From positions 16,234,501-16,298,500 of the forward strand of contig NC_088787.1 in assembly GCF_949628265.1 (NCBI RefSeq): DNA of 64,000 nt, given 5' to 3'. This document shows positions 25,801 to 37,028 of the stretch, piece by piece. How positions within the stretch are numbered: the first letter of the stretch is position 1; every line of letters starts with the position of its first letter. The DNA is from Cloeon dipterum. Lineage: Eukaryota > Arthropoda > Insecta > Ephemeroptera > Baetidae. The translations under genes were made by a program, and so were the position numbers. A model generated the notes under the pieces. It was given only the letters and a program-made list of their open reading frames with translations, was not told the origin of the DNA and did not search any database.

Positions 25801-28521
25801 ATACTCTAGCCAAAGGATGGTCTCTGTGGGGAGACTATCTGGAAGGTGTTTTTGCACAGCAAAAGGAAGAAAAATCGCTTGGAGTTGCAGCCATTGCTTG
25901 TTACTTAAATGCGTGCCGCCACCAAACAGAGCAGAAGTCGCGGAAATACCTAGCCAAGGCATGCTTTTCTGACAATTTGGCTCCAATATACTAATTTTCA
26001 GTTCCAGGTCTTATGGCTTCTTTCCTACGATGATTCACATGGTCAGCTTGCCGAAGCCATTGAAAAATACTCAGGTCAAGTTCCACCGTTACAATGGCTG
26101 GCTTGGATTCCTCAACTGCTCACTTGCTTGGTCACTCAAGAGGGCAAGGTGGTCCTCAATCTGCTAAGTCAAGTGGGAAAAATGTTTCCTCAAGCAGTGT
26201 ACTTCCCGATTCGAACTCTGTACTTGACCCTGAAGATAGAACAGCGGGAACATGTTAAATGGCTTAGCACAGATGGGGGAGATCAAAAGACTGCAGCTAG
26301 TAAAGCTACTGGTAAGATGTCAAACAGGCTTGTTAGTTGCACATTAAATTCTGACACGAATTGTTTAGATGGTGGATCTTCAACCAGTCAAGCAGACACC
26401 AAGAAGCAAGGAGACACCATGACCATTCGAGCGACACCACCAATGTGGCGCTGCTCAAGGATCATGCACATGCAGCGGGAAATTCACCCCACTGTGTTGG
26501 CTTCCCTGGAAGGCATAGTGGACCAACTAGTTTGGTTCAGAGAGTCTTGGTACGAAGAAGTGCTCCGGCAACTTCGCCAGGGCTTGGCAAAATGCTACAC
26601 CCTCGCTTACGAAGGACGGCTCGACGTTAATGATACAAAGATCACTCCTCACACTTTGAACTTTGTCCGGAAGCTGTCGTCTACTTTTGGTATTGGGGAA
26701 GTTCAAAATACCAGTGCATCAGGCAGCAACCTGTACTCTGGCTCGTCGGATAGCCTAGCCAAGAGGACTCTGACTACAATTCAAGACCCAGTATTCCACA
26801 AGATGAAAGAGCAATTCAGAAAGGAATTTGAGTTCTCCGCGCCAGAAACAATGGGAGTTCACAACCTAATAAACAAGCTGAAAAAGTGGATCAAAACTCT
26901 AGAAAGCAAGGCCAAAGTGCTTCCCAAGTAAGTGCATCTTATTATCACCTAATACATTTAAGTTGAATTCTGCCCTCAGGTCTTTGTTGATTGAGGAGCG
27001 CTGTCGATTCCTTAGCAATTTCTGCCAACAAACTGCTGAAGTCGAGTTGCCAGGCGAACTGCTGCTTCCTAGGGTAATGAAATTATCCCATGGTATTGGT
27101 AATTCTGACGTCTCTTGTTGCAGCATGCTCACTATTACGTACGAATCGCTCGGTTCATGCCCAAGGTCGAAGTTGTGCACAAGCACAACGCCGCTGCTCG
27201 CAGATTGTACTTAAGAGGGCACAACGGGAAAATTTACCCATACCTGATAGTGAACGACTCGGGCCTGGGAGAAGCCAGACGAGAGGAAAGAGTGCTGCAG
27301 TTGCTCAGGCTACTCAACTTGTATTTGGGGAAGAAAAAAGTAAACTTTCAAATAGATCAATCTTGCCTCAATTCTAATCACTTTCAAATAATTAGGAAAC
27401 ATCGCGCCGCTTCCTCCATATCACTGTGCCAAGAGTTGTGCCTGTTGCACCGCAAATGCGACTGGTAGAGGACAATCCTCACTCCTTAGCGCTCATATCG
27501 ATTTTCAAGCAGAAACTCGCTAGCAAAGGATTAGATCCAGACAGCCCAATTGCTCAATACTATGACAAACTCAAGGCCCTGCAAAATCAGGGACAGCAGG
27601 CTAGCCACCAAATGCTGCTAAACCTCATGAAGGAAATTCAAAACACAATGGCCCCACCTGACATTCTGAAAGAGTGGGCTCTGAGTTCCTTCCCCCAAGC
27701 GACTGAGTACTGGACATTCAGAAAGATGGTAAGTCGGATTTTGGTGCATTGTGTGAGTGCTTAACTTTCTCTGCTTTCAGTTCACTGGCCAACTCGCACT
27801 GGCTGGGCTAATGGAATACGTGCTGCACCTGACCCGTCTCAACCCAGACATGATTTACATTCACCAGGATACAGGACTGATCAATGTTGCGTACTACAGA
27901 TTTGACCTTGATGACAACACTGGCGAGCTTGTGGCGCAAAGGGCGGTACCACTTCGTCTGACGCCAGCCCTCTCCGAGTTCATCACTCAAGTTGGCATCA
28001 ACGGGCCTCTCACCGCCAGCATGGTGGCTGCTGCGCGTTGCCTCGCACAACCTAGCTATAAAATCATTAACATCCTTAGAGCGATTTTGAGAGATGAAAT
28101 GATTAGCTGGCACAAAAAGGTAACGCAATCTTTTCCAGCTTGGAGCTTTTAGTAAATTTTTGAATCCAATACTTCAGAGCCAAATGCAAAAGAAACCTGA
28201 TGAGCGGACAATACAAGACAACAATATGCCCCCTCCTCTTGATGGTGAGCAGTTGGTAGCAACAGTTTCTAAGGCAGCGAATGACATCTGCAAGCGGCTG
28301 AACCTTCTTGCAAATCTGGAAACTCCTCAGCCATCTGCCACTGGCGAAGCCCTGCCACACGTTGATAAACTTTTGAGTGAAAGGGTAATACTAATCTTAT
28401 AACTTTCCACTGGCTCAATGTCTCACGCCTCACTAACCACTAGGTTGGACAGATCATCTCTGCTGCATCCAGTCCCCTCAATCTTTGCAGAATGGATCCT
28501 GCGTGGCATCCCTGGCTATAA
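13886..28521 (+). CDS. TRRAP: TRRAP / Nipped-A, pseudokinase scaffold of histone acetyltransferase complexes
   Basis: 28 exons with consistent phases: 13886-14029, 14086-14196, 14428-14916, 15236-15581, 15630-16244, 16304-16769, 16958-17771, 17863-18441, 18500-19006, 19065-19584, 19637-20238, 20982-21251, 21307-21636, 21695-22282, 22348-23009, 23068-23817, 23873-24295, 24773-25112, 25169-25426, 25479-25958, 26008-26311, 26369-26927, 26980-27073, 27124-27339, 27396-27728, 27781-28119, 28178-28384, 28444-28521. The product is about 3,807 aa, close to human TRRAP (about 3,860). Near-identical blocks include LTVPVRLSSLLPYLPMLMDP and the C-terminal FATC ending in DPAWHPWL. The order is HEAT repeats, FAT, PI3K-like domain, FATC. 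The family lacks kinase activity and recruits SAGA and TIP60/NuA4 acetyltransferases to transcription factors in the nucleus. Oddities: a retroelement in the intron after exon 11, a GC-AG intron after exon 20, and a weak first donor (GTTTTC). Confidence 0.97.
20230..20245. repeat. Left target-site duplication, spanning exon end and donor
   Basis: ATTAGCCAAGTAAGTA. It contains the last nine bases of TRRAP exon 11 and the splice donor GTAAGTA. An identical copy is at 20848-20863. Confidence 0.9.
20246..20328. repeat. Left inverted arm of the retroelement
   Basis: About 83 bp that match the reverse complement of 20704-20792 with only a few mismatches and one internal gap of roughly 9 bp. It starts directly next to the left target-site duplication. 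The transcript through this intron could fold into a hairpin of about 80 bp with a 375-nt loop. Confidence 0.9.
20413..20456 (-). ncRNA. Type I hammerhead ribozyme core
   Basis: Read on the minus strand, the order is: stem I 5' strand GGCUAG, core CUGACGA, stem II GGGU-UUAAU-ACCC, core GAAA, very short stem III (C-GGCU-G), cleavage triplet GUC, stem I 3' strand CUAGUC. Every invariant position of the hammerhead consensus is present. Stem I pairs over 6 bp with one G-U. It extends outwards through CCAAA (complement of 20457-20461) with UUUGG (complement of 20401-20405), leaving a 7-nt bulge that could make the usual contact with loop II. Predicted cleavage is between the complements of 20419 and 20418. 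The minimal stem III is what is known for hammerheads in animal Penelope-like elements and retrozymes, where dimers are thought to be the active form. Confidence 0.88.
20704..20792. repeat. Right inverted arm of the retroelement
   Basis: This is the inverted partner of 20246-20328. Unlike the left arm it does not reach the edge of the insert: 55 bp of unrelated sequence (20793-20847) lie between it and the right target-site copy. The arms are therefore not ordinary transposon terminal repeats. Confidence 0.88.
20848..20863. repeat. Right target-site duplication, a spare splice donor
   Basis: Identical to 20230-20245, so it places a second perfect-looking exon end and donor (CAA|GTAAGTA) inside the intron. 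The sequence to its right (GTGTTTGG) is probably the original continuation of the intron. Confidence 0.9.
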
Positions 28522-28603
28522 TTTCAGAGCTGACCCTGCCTGGCATCTCGGACTTTTACTATTTAAGTTATTTTCATAATCAATTCAGTACTGATGTCTT
28601 TTG

Positions 28604-28644
28604 AATAAAAAAAAGTTGAGAATATGTTTCAATAGAATTTTATT
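28604..28644. terminator. Opposed polyadenylation signals of TRRAP and RSL24D1
   Basis: A plus-strand AATAAA (28604-28609) serves TRRAP. A minus-strand AATAAA (28639-28644) is the likely signal for RSL24D1. They point towards each other 29 bp apart, so normal cleavage 10-30 nt downstream would make the two mRNAs overlap at their 3' ends. Confidence 0.7.
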
Positions 28645-28743
28645 GAACAATTGCTTCCAATTCGCAAATCAATGCCAAGTAGTTATTAGACTTATTCTTT
28701 ATTACATTCAATAATTCTTAGGTTCGTAGAACGTAGTCCAAAT

Positions 28744-29313
28744 TCACGCCTCGGCTTCCACTGCGTTCATCTCTGTATCACTTGCGTGTGCTTCTTCAAT
28801 GATATCATCCTCCAAATCAATTTCAGGTGCCTCCATTTCAGTCTCGCTTTCATGTGCTCCCTCGGCGATTTCATTCTTCATTCGTTCTCTCATGCCGGCT
28901 GCATCCGCGCGAATCAGCTGAATGTTTCTGTGCACCTCCTTCACGTCTTTCTGCTTCTCAATCTCGATAGCCTTGCTCTGTCTCTGTTTTATGAAGTGTG
29001 CCTGACGCTTCTGTTTGATTGCTTCGACTGCCTTCATTGCCTCCACAGACTTCTGCCAGACTTCACGGTTGTATTTGACAGGGCAGTGTCGTTTCTTCTC
29101 AAACTCGAACGAAGGGTCCACGGCCAACTCCTTGCCGACGGTCTTCCTGTAGACTTTTGTCCACTTAACCTTCCTCGGATTCTTCTTCTTCTTAAACGCG
29201 GCATGGCATTTTGAACGGCAGAACTTGAAGATTTTGCAGTCGTTGCGGACAAACTGGATACCATGGCCAGGGAATATCCTGGACGAGCAGAAGTAGCACA
29301 CTTCGATGCGCAT
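28744..29313 (-). CDS. RSL24D1: RSL24D1/Rlp24, 60S ribosome biogenesis factor (L24e family)
   Basis: A single exon of 189 aa. The N-terminus is the L24e zinc-binding fold ([19 protein letters not shown], then FKFCRSKC) with both Cys pairs, followed by the typical basic stretch ([13 protein letters not shown]). Rlp24-type proteins bind pre-60S particles in the nucleolus and hold the place of ribosomal protein L24 until cytoplasmic exchange. The middle is a long basic helix rich in Lys and Gln. The tail is acidic and carries two similar units (AHESETEM and AHASDTEM), making the protein somewhat longer than human RSL24D1 (163 aa). It is convergent with TRRAP and head-to-head with TBCK. Confidence 0.95.
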   Translation of the reverse strand: MRIEVCYFCSSRIFPGHGIQFVRNDCKIFKFCRSKCHAAFKKKKNPRKVKWTKVYRKTVGKELAVDPSFEFEKKRHCPVKYNREVWQKSVEAMKAVEAIKQKRQAHFIKQRQSKAIEIEKQKDVKEVHRNIQLIRADAAGMRERMKNEIAEGAHESETEMEAPEIDLEDDIIEEAHASDTEMNAVEAEA

Positions 29314-29832
29314 TTTGCTAAATTTTAGACGTGTTTAGCAAAATTTGTTTTGAACGTGCAGGAGCACACGTGAACTCATGCAACGTGCTGTAAGTTTGAA
29401 AGTTTCTGTCAGAGGGCGTTGTTGCTTGATGTTTATGAGAAATAAAACACGAACGCTGGGGCGTAACCCTAAACATTGTGACACCCCTTATTCCTAAAAA
29501 AAATTGATGTCGGGGAATTTGGAGATCATTAATTAATTCAGAATTTTGAATGAGACAACACTGCTGGCAGTCGTGGTCAAATTAGTCCCGTTGTATGTAT
29601 GTATCTATGACTGTATCCCATAAGTATTATGGATGGCGTAAACTAAAAGTGGTGAAAAGTGTAATTTTGCAAACACATTGCTCTTTAAGAAGGGTTTAAT
29701 GAGAACTGCTGATAGTTTTCGTTAAAGAAAATAAACAATTAAAAAGGCAGTTTATGCGGTTTATTAAAATAATTGCTCATTTTTTTTAGGGACGCCAGAA
29801 ATTCAAAGTAAACTTAACCAAAAACTTTGAGG
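29314..29832. promoter_or_regulatory. Shared 5' region between RSL24D1 and TBCK
   Basis: 519 bp separate the two start codons, which point away from each other. A plausible splice acceptor at about 29789 suggests TBCK has a non-coding first exon here. I see no specific core-promoter element I would name. Confidence 0.5.
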
Positions 29833-32800
29833 ATGACCGAGTATTCGGGGAAGGTTCGCTTTGGAGCAACCACTTTTTTTGCCAAGAGTCACTCCATCGA
29901 ATCATGTGGCAGCAATGGTTTACCTCTAACACCAAACTCGATCAGCATTTTAGGAACAGCCCAAAAATTAAAGACATTAAAACACCCATACCTATGTTCC
30001 TACCTGGACATCATTCGCGGAAAACATGGTAATAATTTATTTGTTCTCTTGACATTATCTGGTGCCCTCATGCTTGATGTTTGAATAATTCCAGAAAGGA
30101 TTTCGGTTGTTTGTGAGCTCTTTCCTAGAAATCTATCTCAAATCATGGCAGGAAACAAAAAATGGGAGTCAATAGAAATTCTGCTGCTTTTGCATCAAGT
30201 GTTGGAGGCTCTTTCATATTTGGAAGCAAACGACATAGTGCACCGAGCCCTAGACCCTGAAAATATACTTATTGGCTGGAGTGGCGAAGTCAAATTATTC
30301 AATTATGGTCTCCATTACATGACTGGATCAGGAAAATATGTTACATTCCCTATCGGGTATGAGCTTTACCTCAAAGATGAGTCTAAAATATTAACACAAT
30401 TAATTGCAGACAACCTCGCTACTTGGCGCCAGAAATTCTTCTTGCAGGCCCTCAAGGGATGCCTCTAACTTCAAACAAAGTTGATATTTGGTCGCTTGGT
30501 ATGATTGGTGCAGAATTAGCTCTTGGTGAGGCACCTTCCTCGCCACACTCTGCTGGCGGGAACATGGTGCAGCTTGGAAGAAGTTTGAGAAGAGTGCTGA
30601 GTCTCGTACACTGCGAAGGATCTGTTTTAGAAAGACTAGCAAGGGAATCAGGCAAAGAAATCGCTTATGAGGTATTTAAACAAGGAGAAGTTAAACTTAG
30701 TAAAATCTACTCTTTTGCAGTATCAACTAATTTATTCTCTTTTCCAGAAAATGGATTCTACTTTAAGAGAACTCTTAGAATCCTGTCTATCTGTAGTACC
30801 TTCAAAAAGGCCAGCGCCTTCTGAGCTTTTGAATAGCAGTGTGTTTGACTGCATTTCTGGCCAGGAGTCGCAGCTCGGTAGCATCCCTAAAGAAGTACGA
30901 TGAACAATGAGAAATTATCAAACCCCTAAACCCCTAATTCTTCTTAGTCAGTGAAGCGAGATTATCTAGGAGACCGGAGCTTACAGGAAATTTTCTACCT
31001 GTGGCAGCTTGCAGGTGGAGACGTTCATGGCGAGCTCCGACGCCAAGGCTTGGTGAGGAGAAGGCCTCCAATTCTCTCCATTGGAAAGTGAGACTTGCGC
31101 TGAGTGAAATTTCCAATCCTTTGACCAATATTTCACAGCCTTCTCTTGCTGGAAGGTAAGCATTTTGGAGCCACTCGTGATCCAGCAACATTGTACGACC
31201 CTAGAGTTGTACCTCTCCCTATGGAAAGTCTGTACAGTCGGTTGGAAAATGTTCCACCTGAAAGCTACTTCCCTCTCATCGAAACTCCGTAAGGAATTTA
31301 ATTTTTGAATCGTTGTAGATTTTTTTAACTTTTTTCTTGCAGAACTTTTATATTCATTCAGTTGAAACTAAAAATACAAATAAAAGTAACAGTGCTGAGA
31401 ATTTGCAAATCAAACTCGCAAAGTTCTAACAAAGCTCAAGTTTCTCAAATATATTCTAAAACTGCTTAATTTTTTATTATATAAAAAAATCTTTGGATGT
31501 CTTGGACTGATAAAGGGAATAAATCAATTTCCTAATTCCACAGTGAAATAAGCTCCTGGGGACCTAGTGCTGAGACGTGCTGTCTTCCACTGGTGATAAG
31601 AGAAAAAGATACAGAATACCAGTTTCATAGGATTATATTGTTTGATCGTCTTCTGAAAGTCAGTGAAAGTCCCATGAGAAGACATTTGTGTTAAATACCA
31701 TCACAATTTTTGGCAGGCTTGGCCCCATCAGCACGCTCGAATGTTGCGAGAGGCAAAGCAGGATGTTCCTCCTATGCTTAGAGCTGCAGTGTGGGCAGCA
31801 TTATTAAACGTCAAAGGCGACGTTGAGGGCCAATACATTGCTCTAGACAAAGAAACACCAACACCCACAGATCGACAAGTAACTTTACTTATATATAATA
31901 GAATCTATTTATATTGCAAATTAAAATTTGCTGTTTTCCTTTAGATTGAGGTAGACATACCTCGCTGCCACCAATATGACGAGCTTCTTTCATCATCTGT
32001 TGGCCACTTGAAATTCAAAAGATTGCTAAAGGCGTGGGTGGTTGGACATCCACAATACGTTTACTGGCAAGGCATCGACTCCTTGTGCGCACCCTTCCTT
32101 TATTTGAACTTCAACAATGAAGCAAGGGCTTATGCTTGTCTTGCTGCTTTTGTGCCCAAATATCTGCAAGGATTTTTCTTGCAAGACAACTGGGCAGTCG
32201 TTCAAGAGTACTTGGCTGTGTTTGCAAGACTCACCGCATTCCATGAACCAGTGCTAGCTATGCACATGAGGGCGATTGCTTTTGTGCCGGAGCTGTTTGC
32301 AATTCCATGGTTCCTTACCATGTTTTCGCGTAAGTTCAATAACATCCATGAAGTCCAGACCAGTAGTGTGTTACGTATATTTTTAGATGTTTTTCCCCTT
32401 CACAAGATTCTGCCCCTGTGGGACAGGCTTTTGCTCGGTGACTCGTCATTTCCTCTTTTTATTGGACTAGCCATATTACGACAACTACGCGATACTCTAC
32501 TCTCTTCTGGCTTCAACGAGTGCATCCTCCTGTTCTCAGACCTGCCAGGTTTTGAAACACTTTAATGCTAACAATAAGTGTTCATACTTTGTTTAATTTT
32601 TCTCTTGCAGATATAGATATAGGAAAGTGCACGAGTGACTCGGTTGCGCTATACTGCGCCACACCGAAAAGTGCTACATTCAGACAGAACAGTTTGAAAA
32701 CAGAGATCCTGGATACTCCTTTTGTAATTTTCCACTATGGGTATTTACTTAAGGACACTAATCTTTTCTTGAAAAAAATAGGACGTTGAAGCGCAAACAA

Positions 32801-33304
32801 TTGCAGAACTAAAGGCAGAACTTTGTCCAAGAATAAGTGGGCGAGATTTCATTGAGCTGCTTGAGCCAACTAGAGACAAAAACTGCCTTCAAGTCATTGA
32901 TATTCGCCCAGTTGATGAGTGAGTTTCTTCATAATTAAAAAACTTGTTTGCGTTAATGAATGTGACATGTGATAATATGTTTTATTTCAGATTTGCCAAG
33001 GTGTCTTTCCTCAAAAGCGTCAACATTCCATTCGTAGATGGTGAAAGCGAGCCAGAATTAGCGCCAGTAAGCAATTTCAAGGGCAAAATCACGATAATTG
33101 TAGGCACAGATGTATCACAAGCCGCTAAGGTACAACTGCATTGTACATTCAAAATTTTAAAAACATAAAAAACATGATTCCTTGTTCCAGTTTGCTGAGA
33201 TCCTTCTTGAGAATGGAATCCCAAGAGTGTGCATACTTCATAACCCAACTTATGTAATTAAACACTGCAACATCAAATTGCTAGTCCGCCAACAAAAACT
33301 TTAG
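29833..33304 (+). CDS. TBCK: TBCK, pseudokinase-TBC-rhodanese protein
   Basis: 14 exons: 29833-30028, 30095-30356, 30410-30671, 30748-30894, 30948-31087, 31139-31288, 31544-31658, 31717-31878, 31945-32329, 32387-32548, 32611-32723, 32782-32918, 32991-33129, 33191-33304, giving 827 aa (human 893). The first third is a protein kinase fold in which HRD reads HRA ([11 protein letters not shown]) and DFG reads NYG, so it is a pseudokinase, as in the family. The middle is a TBC domain ([11 protein letters not shown], then [20 protein letters not shown] and LYLNFNNEA). The end is a rhodanese-like domain ([10 protein letters not shown], then [11 protein letters not shown]). TBCK is linked to mTOR signalling and to the FERRY mRNA-transport complex on early endosomes. 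The start follows the human N-terminus ([12 protein letters not shown] is shared). Confidence 0.95.
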
Positions 33305-33428
33305 TGAGATCTACATGAGAGGTACATTCACGTATTGCTGTCATTCTATCTTGATTAAATCATTACAATTCCTAGTATCCATTTCATATCAGTACAATAT
33401 TAAATAACCATGCATTCAGCATAGTTAT

Positions 33429-35379
33429 TTAGAACAAAGTGATACGGTTTTCATCATCAAATCCAGCGGTCTGACCCTCGGTTTTGATCTTGAATTTCAA
33501 TCCATCAGTGTGCATCTTGTTGACTCCATAGCGGGCAAACATGTGGCACTGCTCTCCCTGAGTGGCTGTGCAGTGCACTTCATCAGTGGAGATTCCAAGG
33601 CAGCCAGTCAAAGCTGATGTCCTCATGTGCACCGAAGGGGGTCTTGAGACTCTGAAATACTTCAATTTTAGAATTCTCTAGAACTAAAAAAGCCCAAAAA
33701 ATCTACTTCAGCTCTCCATTGCGGTGCTTGATGATGACACTGCCCATCTTCCAAACACTGTATCCCATTCCGTCGGTGTACTTGATAGCAGAATTGGCCA
33801 TCGCCTCAGCTGCAGCCTTGAATTTTGTACCATGTGGCGAGTTGTTGTAGAAAACAGGCAGAGAAATGTCGTTCATTGAAATCGTGGGTAGCTTGCTCAT
33901 GGATGTGCGAGTGCCAGCAGAATCCATCACGTAAGAGAAGCTCATGTCGTTTGACTTGAACGCAGATTTGTTTGGCAATAACTTGGCATGTTTGTGCTGA
34001 TGGTTTTTCAAGTCCCAGGCTAATAGAAGGACCGTCTGAGCATCGTGGTGAAGCCGGCCCATTGGATGCATCACAGCAGTGGCTGTACAATCACCGTTGA
34101 CGGCCATAGCAATATGTGTCTAAAAACATTTTGATTTCAATTTTTAAATTTACATTTTTAAATTGAAAAGAATTAACATCCTAATATCCTAGCTGTTAAA
34201 TATACTTTTTTGAGTCAATTTAAAACTGGATTGACCTTTGGGTTGACGATGCGGATGGCACCGTTGGTGGTCACATCAACTTGCATCATTCCAAAATTCA
34301 AAGACACCGTGCCTTGCCCTGTTGTCCTTAGCACGCCACTGGTGTTGCTGGATCTATACAGGAACTCTCGTAGGTACTCATTGTATCCGCTCAAAAGATC
34401 AGGTACAGTTGCGATGGGCTCAGAATGGGGAGAAGTGGGTTCGTTTAAACGGGAGCTCCCATCAGCCTGGCTCCATTTACCCACGCGTTCTTCTCTTGTG
34501 AGCTTCTCTGAGATGATGCTGTGGTCCCCACTGGCAGCTGAGAAATCACCTTCGTGACCTCCAGTGTTCTTCTTGTCGCATCCATATTCGTGCTCCTAAA
34601 TGAATTCGTTTCGTTAATATTGAGCTCTATAAGTTCAAATCCAAAATTTAAACTTTTATACGGCGGAACATAAATGAAAATTTTGCGTTTTTCATTCAAT
34701 GGTAATAATTAATGCAACACAAAAAACCCTTAGAATTCAGGTTAACAAACAAATATTTTAATGCCCATCAATTAGAGGTAATAATTTTTTTTAAATTAAA
34801 ATGTCTAGAAAAGCATCCCAACAATAACCTCACCATTGATGTCCCTGTGTTGCGTTACCCGGTTTTAACGAATTGCGTTACCGTTATAATTACTCAACAA
34901 TTTGAATGCTTCTTGAGTTTAACAATTTGAAGTACTAAAGCAACAAAAAATATATCATTGTCATTTAATTTAAGATAATACTATACTTACATGTTTTTAA
35001 ACTTGCATAATGAAAAATTCTTTGATGATTTGATGTTGAAAATTACACATATTATGGTTAAATCAAGAACATAAAAATATTCATGGTGGATTTTTTCCAC
35101 TCGCTCAAATTGCCAATTTCTCTCATCCATATATATTAATAAGCGAATATATTTTTCGCCGGGGAGAAGTGTGGCATATTAAGTTTCTAAAATACAAAGC
35201 AAAAGTTTTCTTACCCAACTGTCCAAGTTGCATTCCGTGAGACTTGATTCCAATGGTGGTAGAGTAAGTGCAAAAGATTTCAGGCTTTTCAATTCAGCTG
35301 CCCTGACTCCTTTGAACTCGGGCAAATTCAACATCCTTTTTATCTCCTCGTACCTTAAACCTTTCCTGCTCTTCTCCAT
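33429..35379 (-). CDS. Unrecognised conserved-looking protein, 4 exons
   Basis: Exons are 35215-35379, 34236-34595, 33707-34119 and 33429-33651, phase-consistent, 386 aa. No family is recognised. There is no signal peptide or membrane segment. The N-terminus is charged and helical (RKGLRYEEIKRML). The middle and C-terminal parts alternate short strands with Gly, for example TGQGTVSLNFGMMQVDVTT, and the end reads GFDDENRITLF, suggesting a compact beta-rich fold. Read without splicing, the third exon meets a stop at once; the 55-bp intron 33652-33706 (donor GTAGAT) joins ELK to VSRPP. It sits just 3' of an axonemal dynein gene on the same strand. A ciliary role would be only a guess from position. 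Confidence 0.75.
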
Positions 35380-37027
35380 TTTCTAAAGGTGAAAATTCGC
35401 GGAGTTTAAAATCTTGCTATTCGCATGCAGCAAACAACACGACTATTGGAAAAGAATATTACGAATTAATGATATTTAAGATTAAATGGGCAGTGACAGG
35501 GTTTCATTTGTTGAAATCAATAATTTGAATTCTACTAAATTATTATTGAAAAAGCCAACGAAAATTAAATTGTTGCAACTGTATAGTTTAATTATATTTT
35601 TAATGAAAAAATCTACGAAATATCTCAACTACTAATTGCAAAGATGTATCATTTTCAATAAAAGTCGATCAATTAAATAACCCCCACCGCCCCACCAGCA
35701 TAAAAACCATATCCAAAACAGAATTATTGCGTCAAAATGTTCACCTTTTACCTAAATTTTGTCACTGTATTTGCTAAACATATATTAAAATCTAATAATT
35801 CGGGTAAATTGTACGAGATTTCAGAATTGTGTCGATTTATCCTCCTTTTGCTGAACTATGACTATGTCGTTATCCAGCAAGCATTTCTTCGCAAACAATG
35901 CCAGCAATCTTGAGAATGGCAAGACCACCGCAACTTCCACGAATTCTTCAAATTTCTATAATTGTTATGCTTTTAGAGCTGAGGCTAGGTGTTAAAGAGG
36001 ATTATTGATACTGCAAAACTCTAGAAAATCCTTGTTGCCAATGCATGATCTGATCCCTTAGGATTCAGTTATTGAAGCCAAAATTGACCTAAGCAGCACT
36101 ATAAATTTATGAGAATATGGAGTAGCTATTTTTTGAAATAAAATATCTTTTCCCACATTTCTACGGCGAATGGCTGAACCGATTTTGGTTTTCAGCCCGT
36201 CAAAAGAAAGCATATTTAATTAAGAATGCACAGTAGTTAGATTGAGTCTGAAATCGCAGCGGGAGTATATCTTAAAACTAAATTAAGAAAGTCTATGGTT
36301 GCGCCATTTGTTGGCGGCTTCGAACACTAAGGGTTTATACAACTTGTCAATTAGTCTTTATTTATTTCTAAAATATTTGTAAGAATTGTCAAATTTGTCA
36401 AGTGAAAAATATTCACCCAAAATTAATTCATGCCTGAAATAAACGCCTTTAACGTTTGGCAAATACTGTGCCGCTCAACATGTCTCTCACGCAGGTTGCA
36501 TACCATTTTATCTCCTAGGAAGTTTTTAGACAAGTCTAAGTAGTATAAGTTTATACTTTTTCTTTATCTATTGATAAGCATTTTAGGTGTATAAGTTTAA
36601 ATTATCGATGATCTGATTGAAATTTTGCACAGGCCGCCAGTAAAAATTATGGTTAAAACTATTTTACAAATATGTTAACTAGAGGATGTATTTCAAATGT
36701 TCAACATATATTTGAATTATCAAGCAAGGGTAAAAATGCGATATAACAATTTAATTAATTTTAATGAAGAATAATTTATCAGGATTTTAGCTACTTTGAG
36801 AATAAAAATCTGAAAGTTAGTTTAAGACAGGAGAAAATAAAATGGCCAAACAAAATAACTATTTTTTATGTATGTTGCTCATTTTTATTCTTGGTATGCT
36901 AATTGATGTAATGAAATCTTAATTAAAGACTAAATTAGAAAAATCATGTGCTCTTAAAATACTCTTTTCTTAACATGTAGATATCTGAGATTACAATTAA
37001 ATAATGTCAGGTTAAACAAACTTTTAT
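35380..37027. other. AT-rich spacer between the four-exon gene and the dynein gene
   Basis: About 1.6 kb with no coding exon I can support on either strand. It must contain the promoter of the four-exon gene near 35380-35700 and the 3' flank of the dynein gene at its right end. Confidence 0.5.
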
Positions 37028-37028
37028 T
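37023..37028 (-). terminator. AATAAA signal overlapping the dynein stop codon
   Basis: On the minus strand the stop TAA (37028-37030) is directly fused to AATAAA (37023-37028, sharing one base). If used, the 3' UTR would be only about 20-30 nt long. Confidence 0.55.

Noticed and set aside
28786-29214. 142-codon plus-strand frame
   Set aside because: It is the exact antisense of RSL24D1, whose zinc motif and basic region are unmistakable.
30361-30468. Reading TBCK through [10 protein letters not shown] without splicing
   Set aside because: It is a 53-bp intron (30357-30409); splicing restores [12 protein letters not shown], the expected kinase-fold block.
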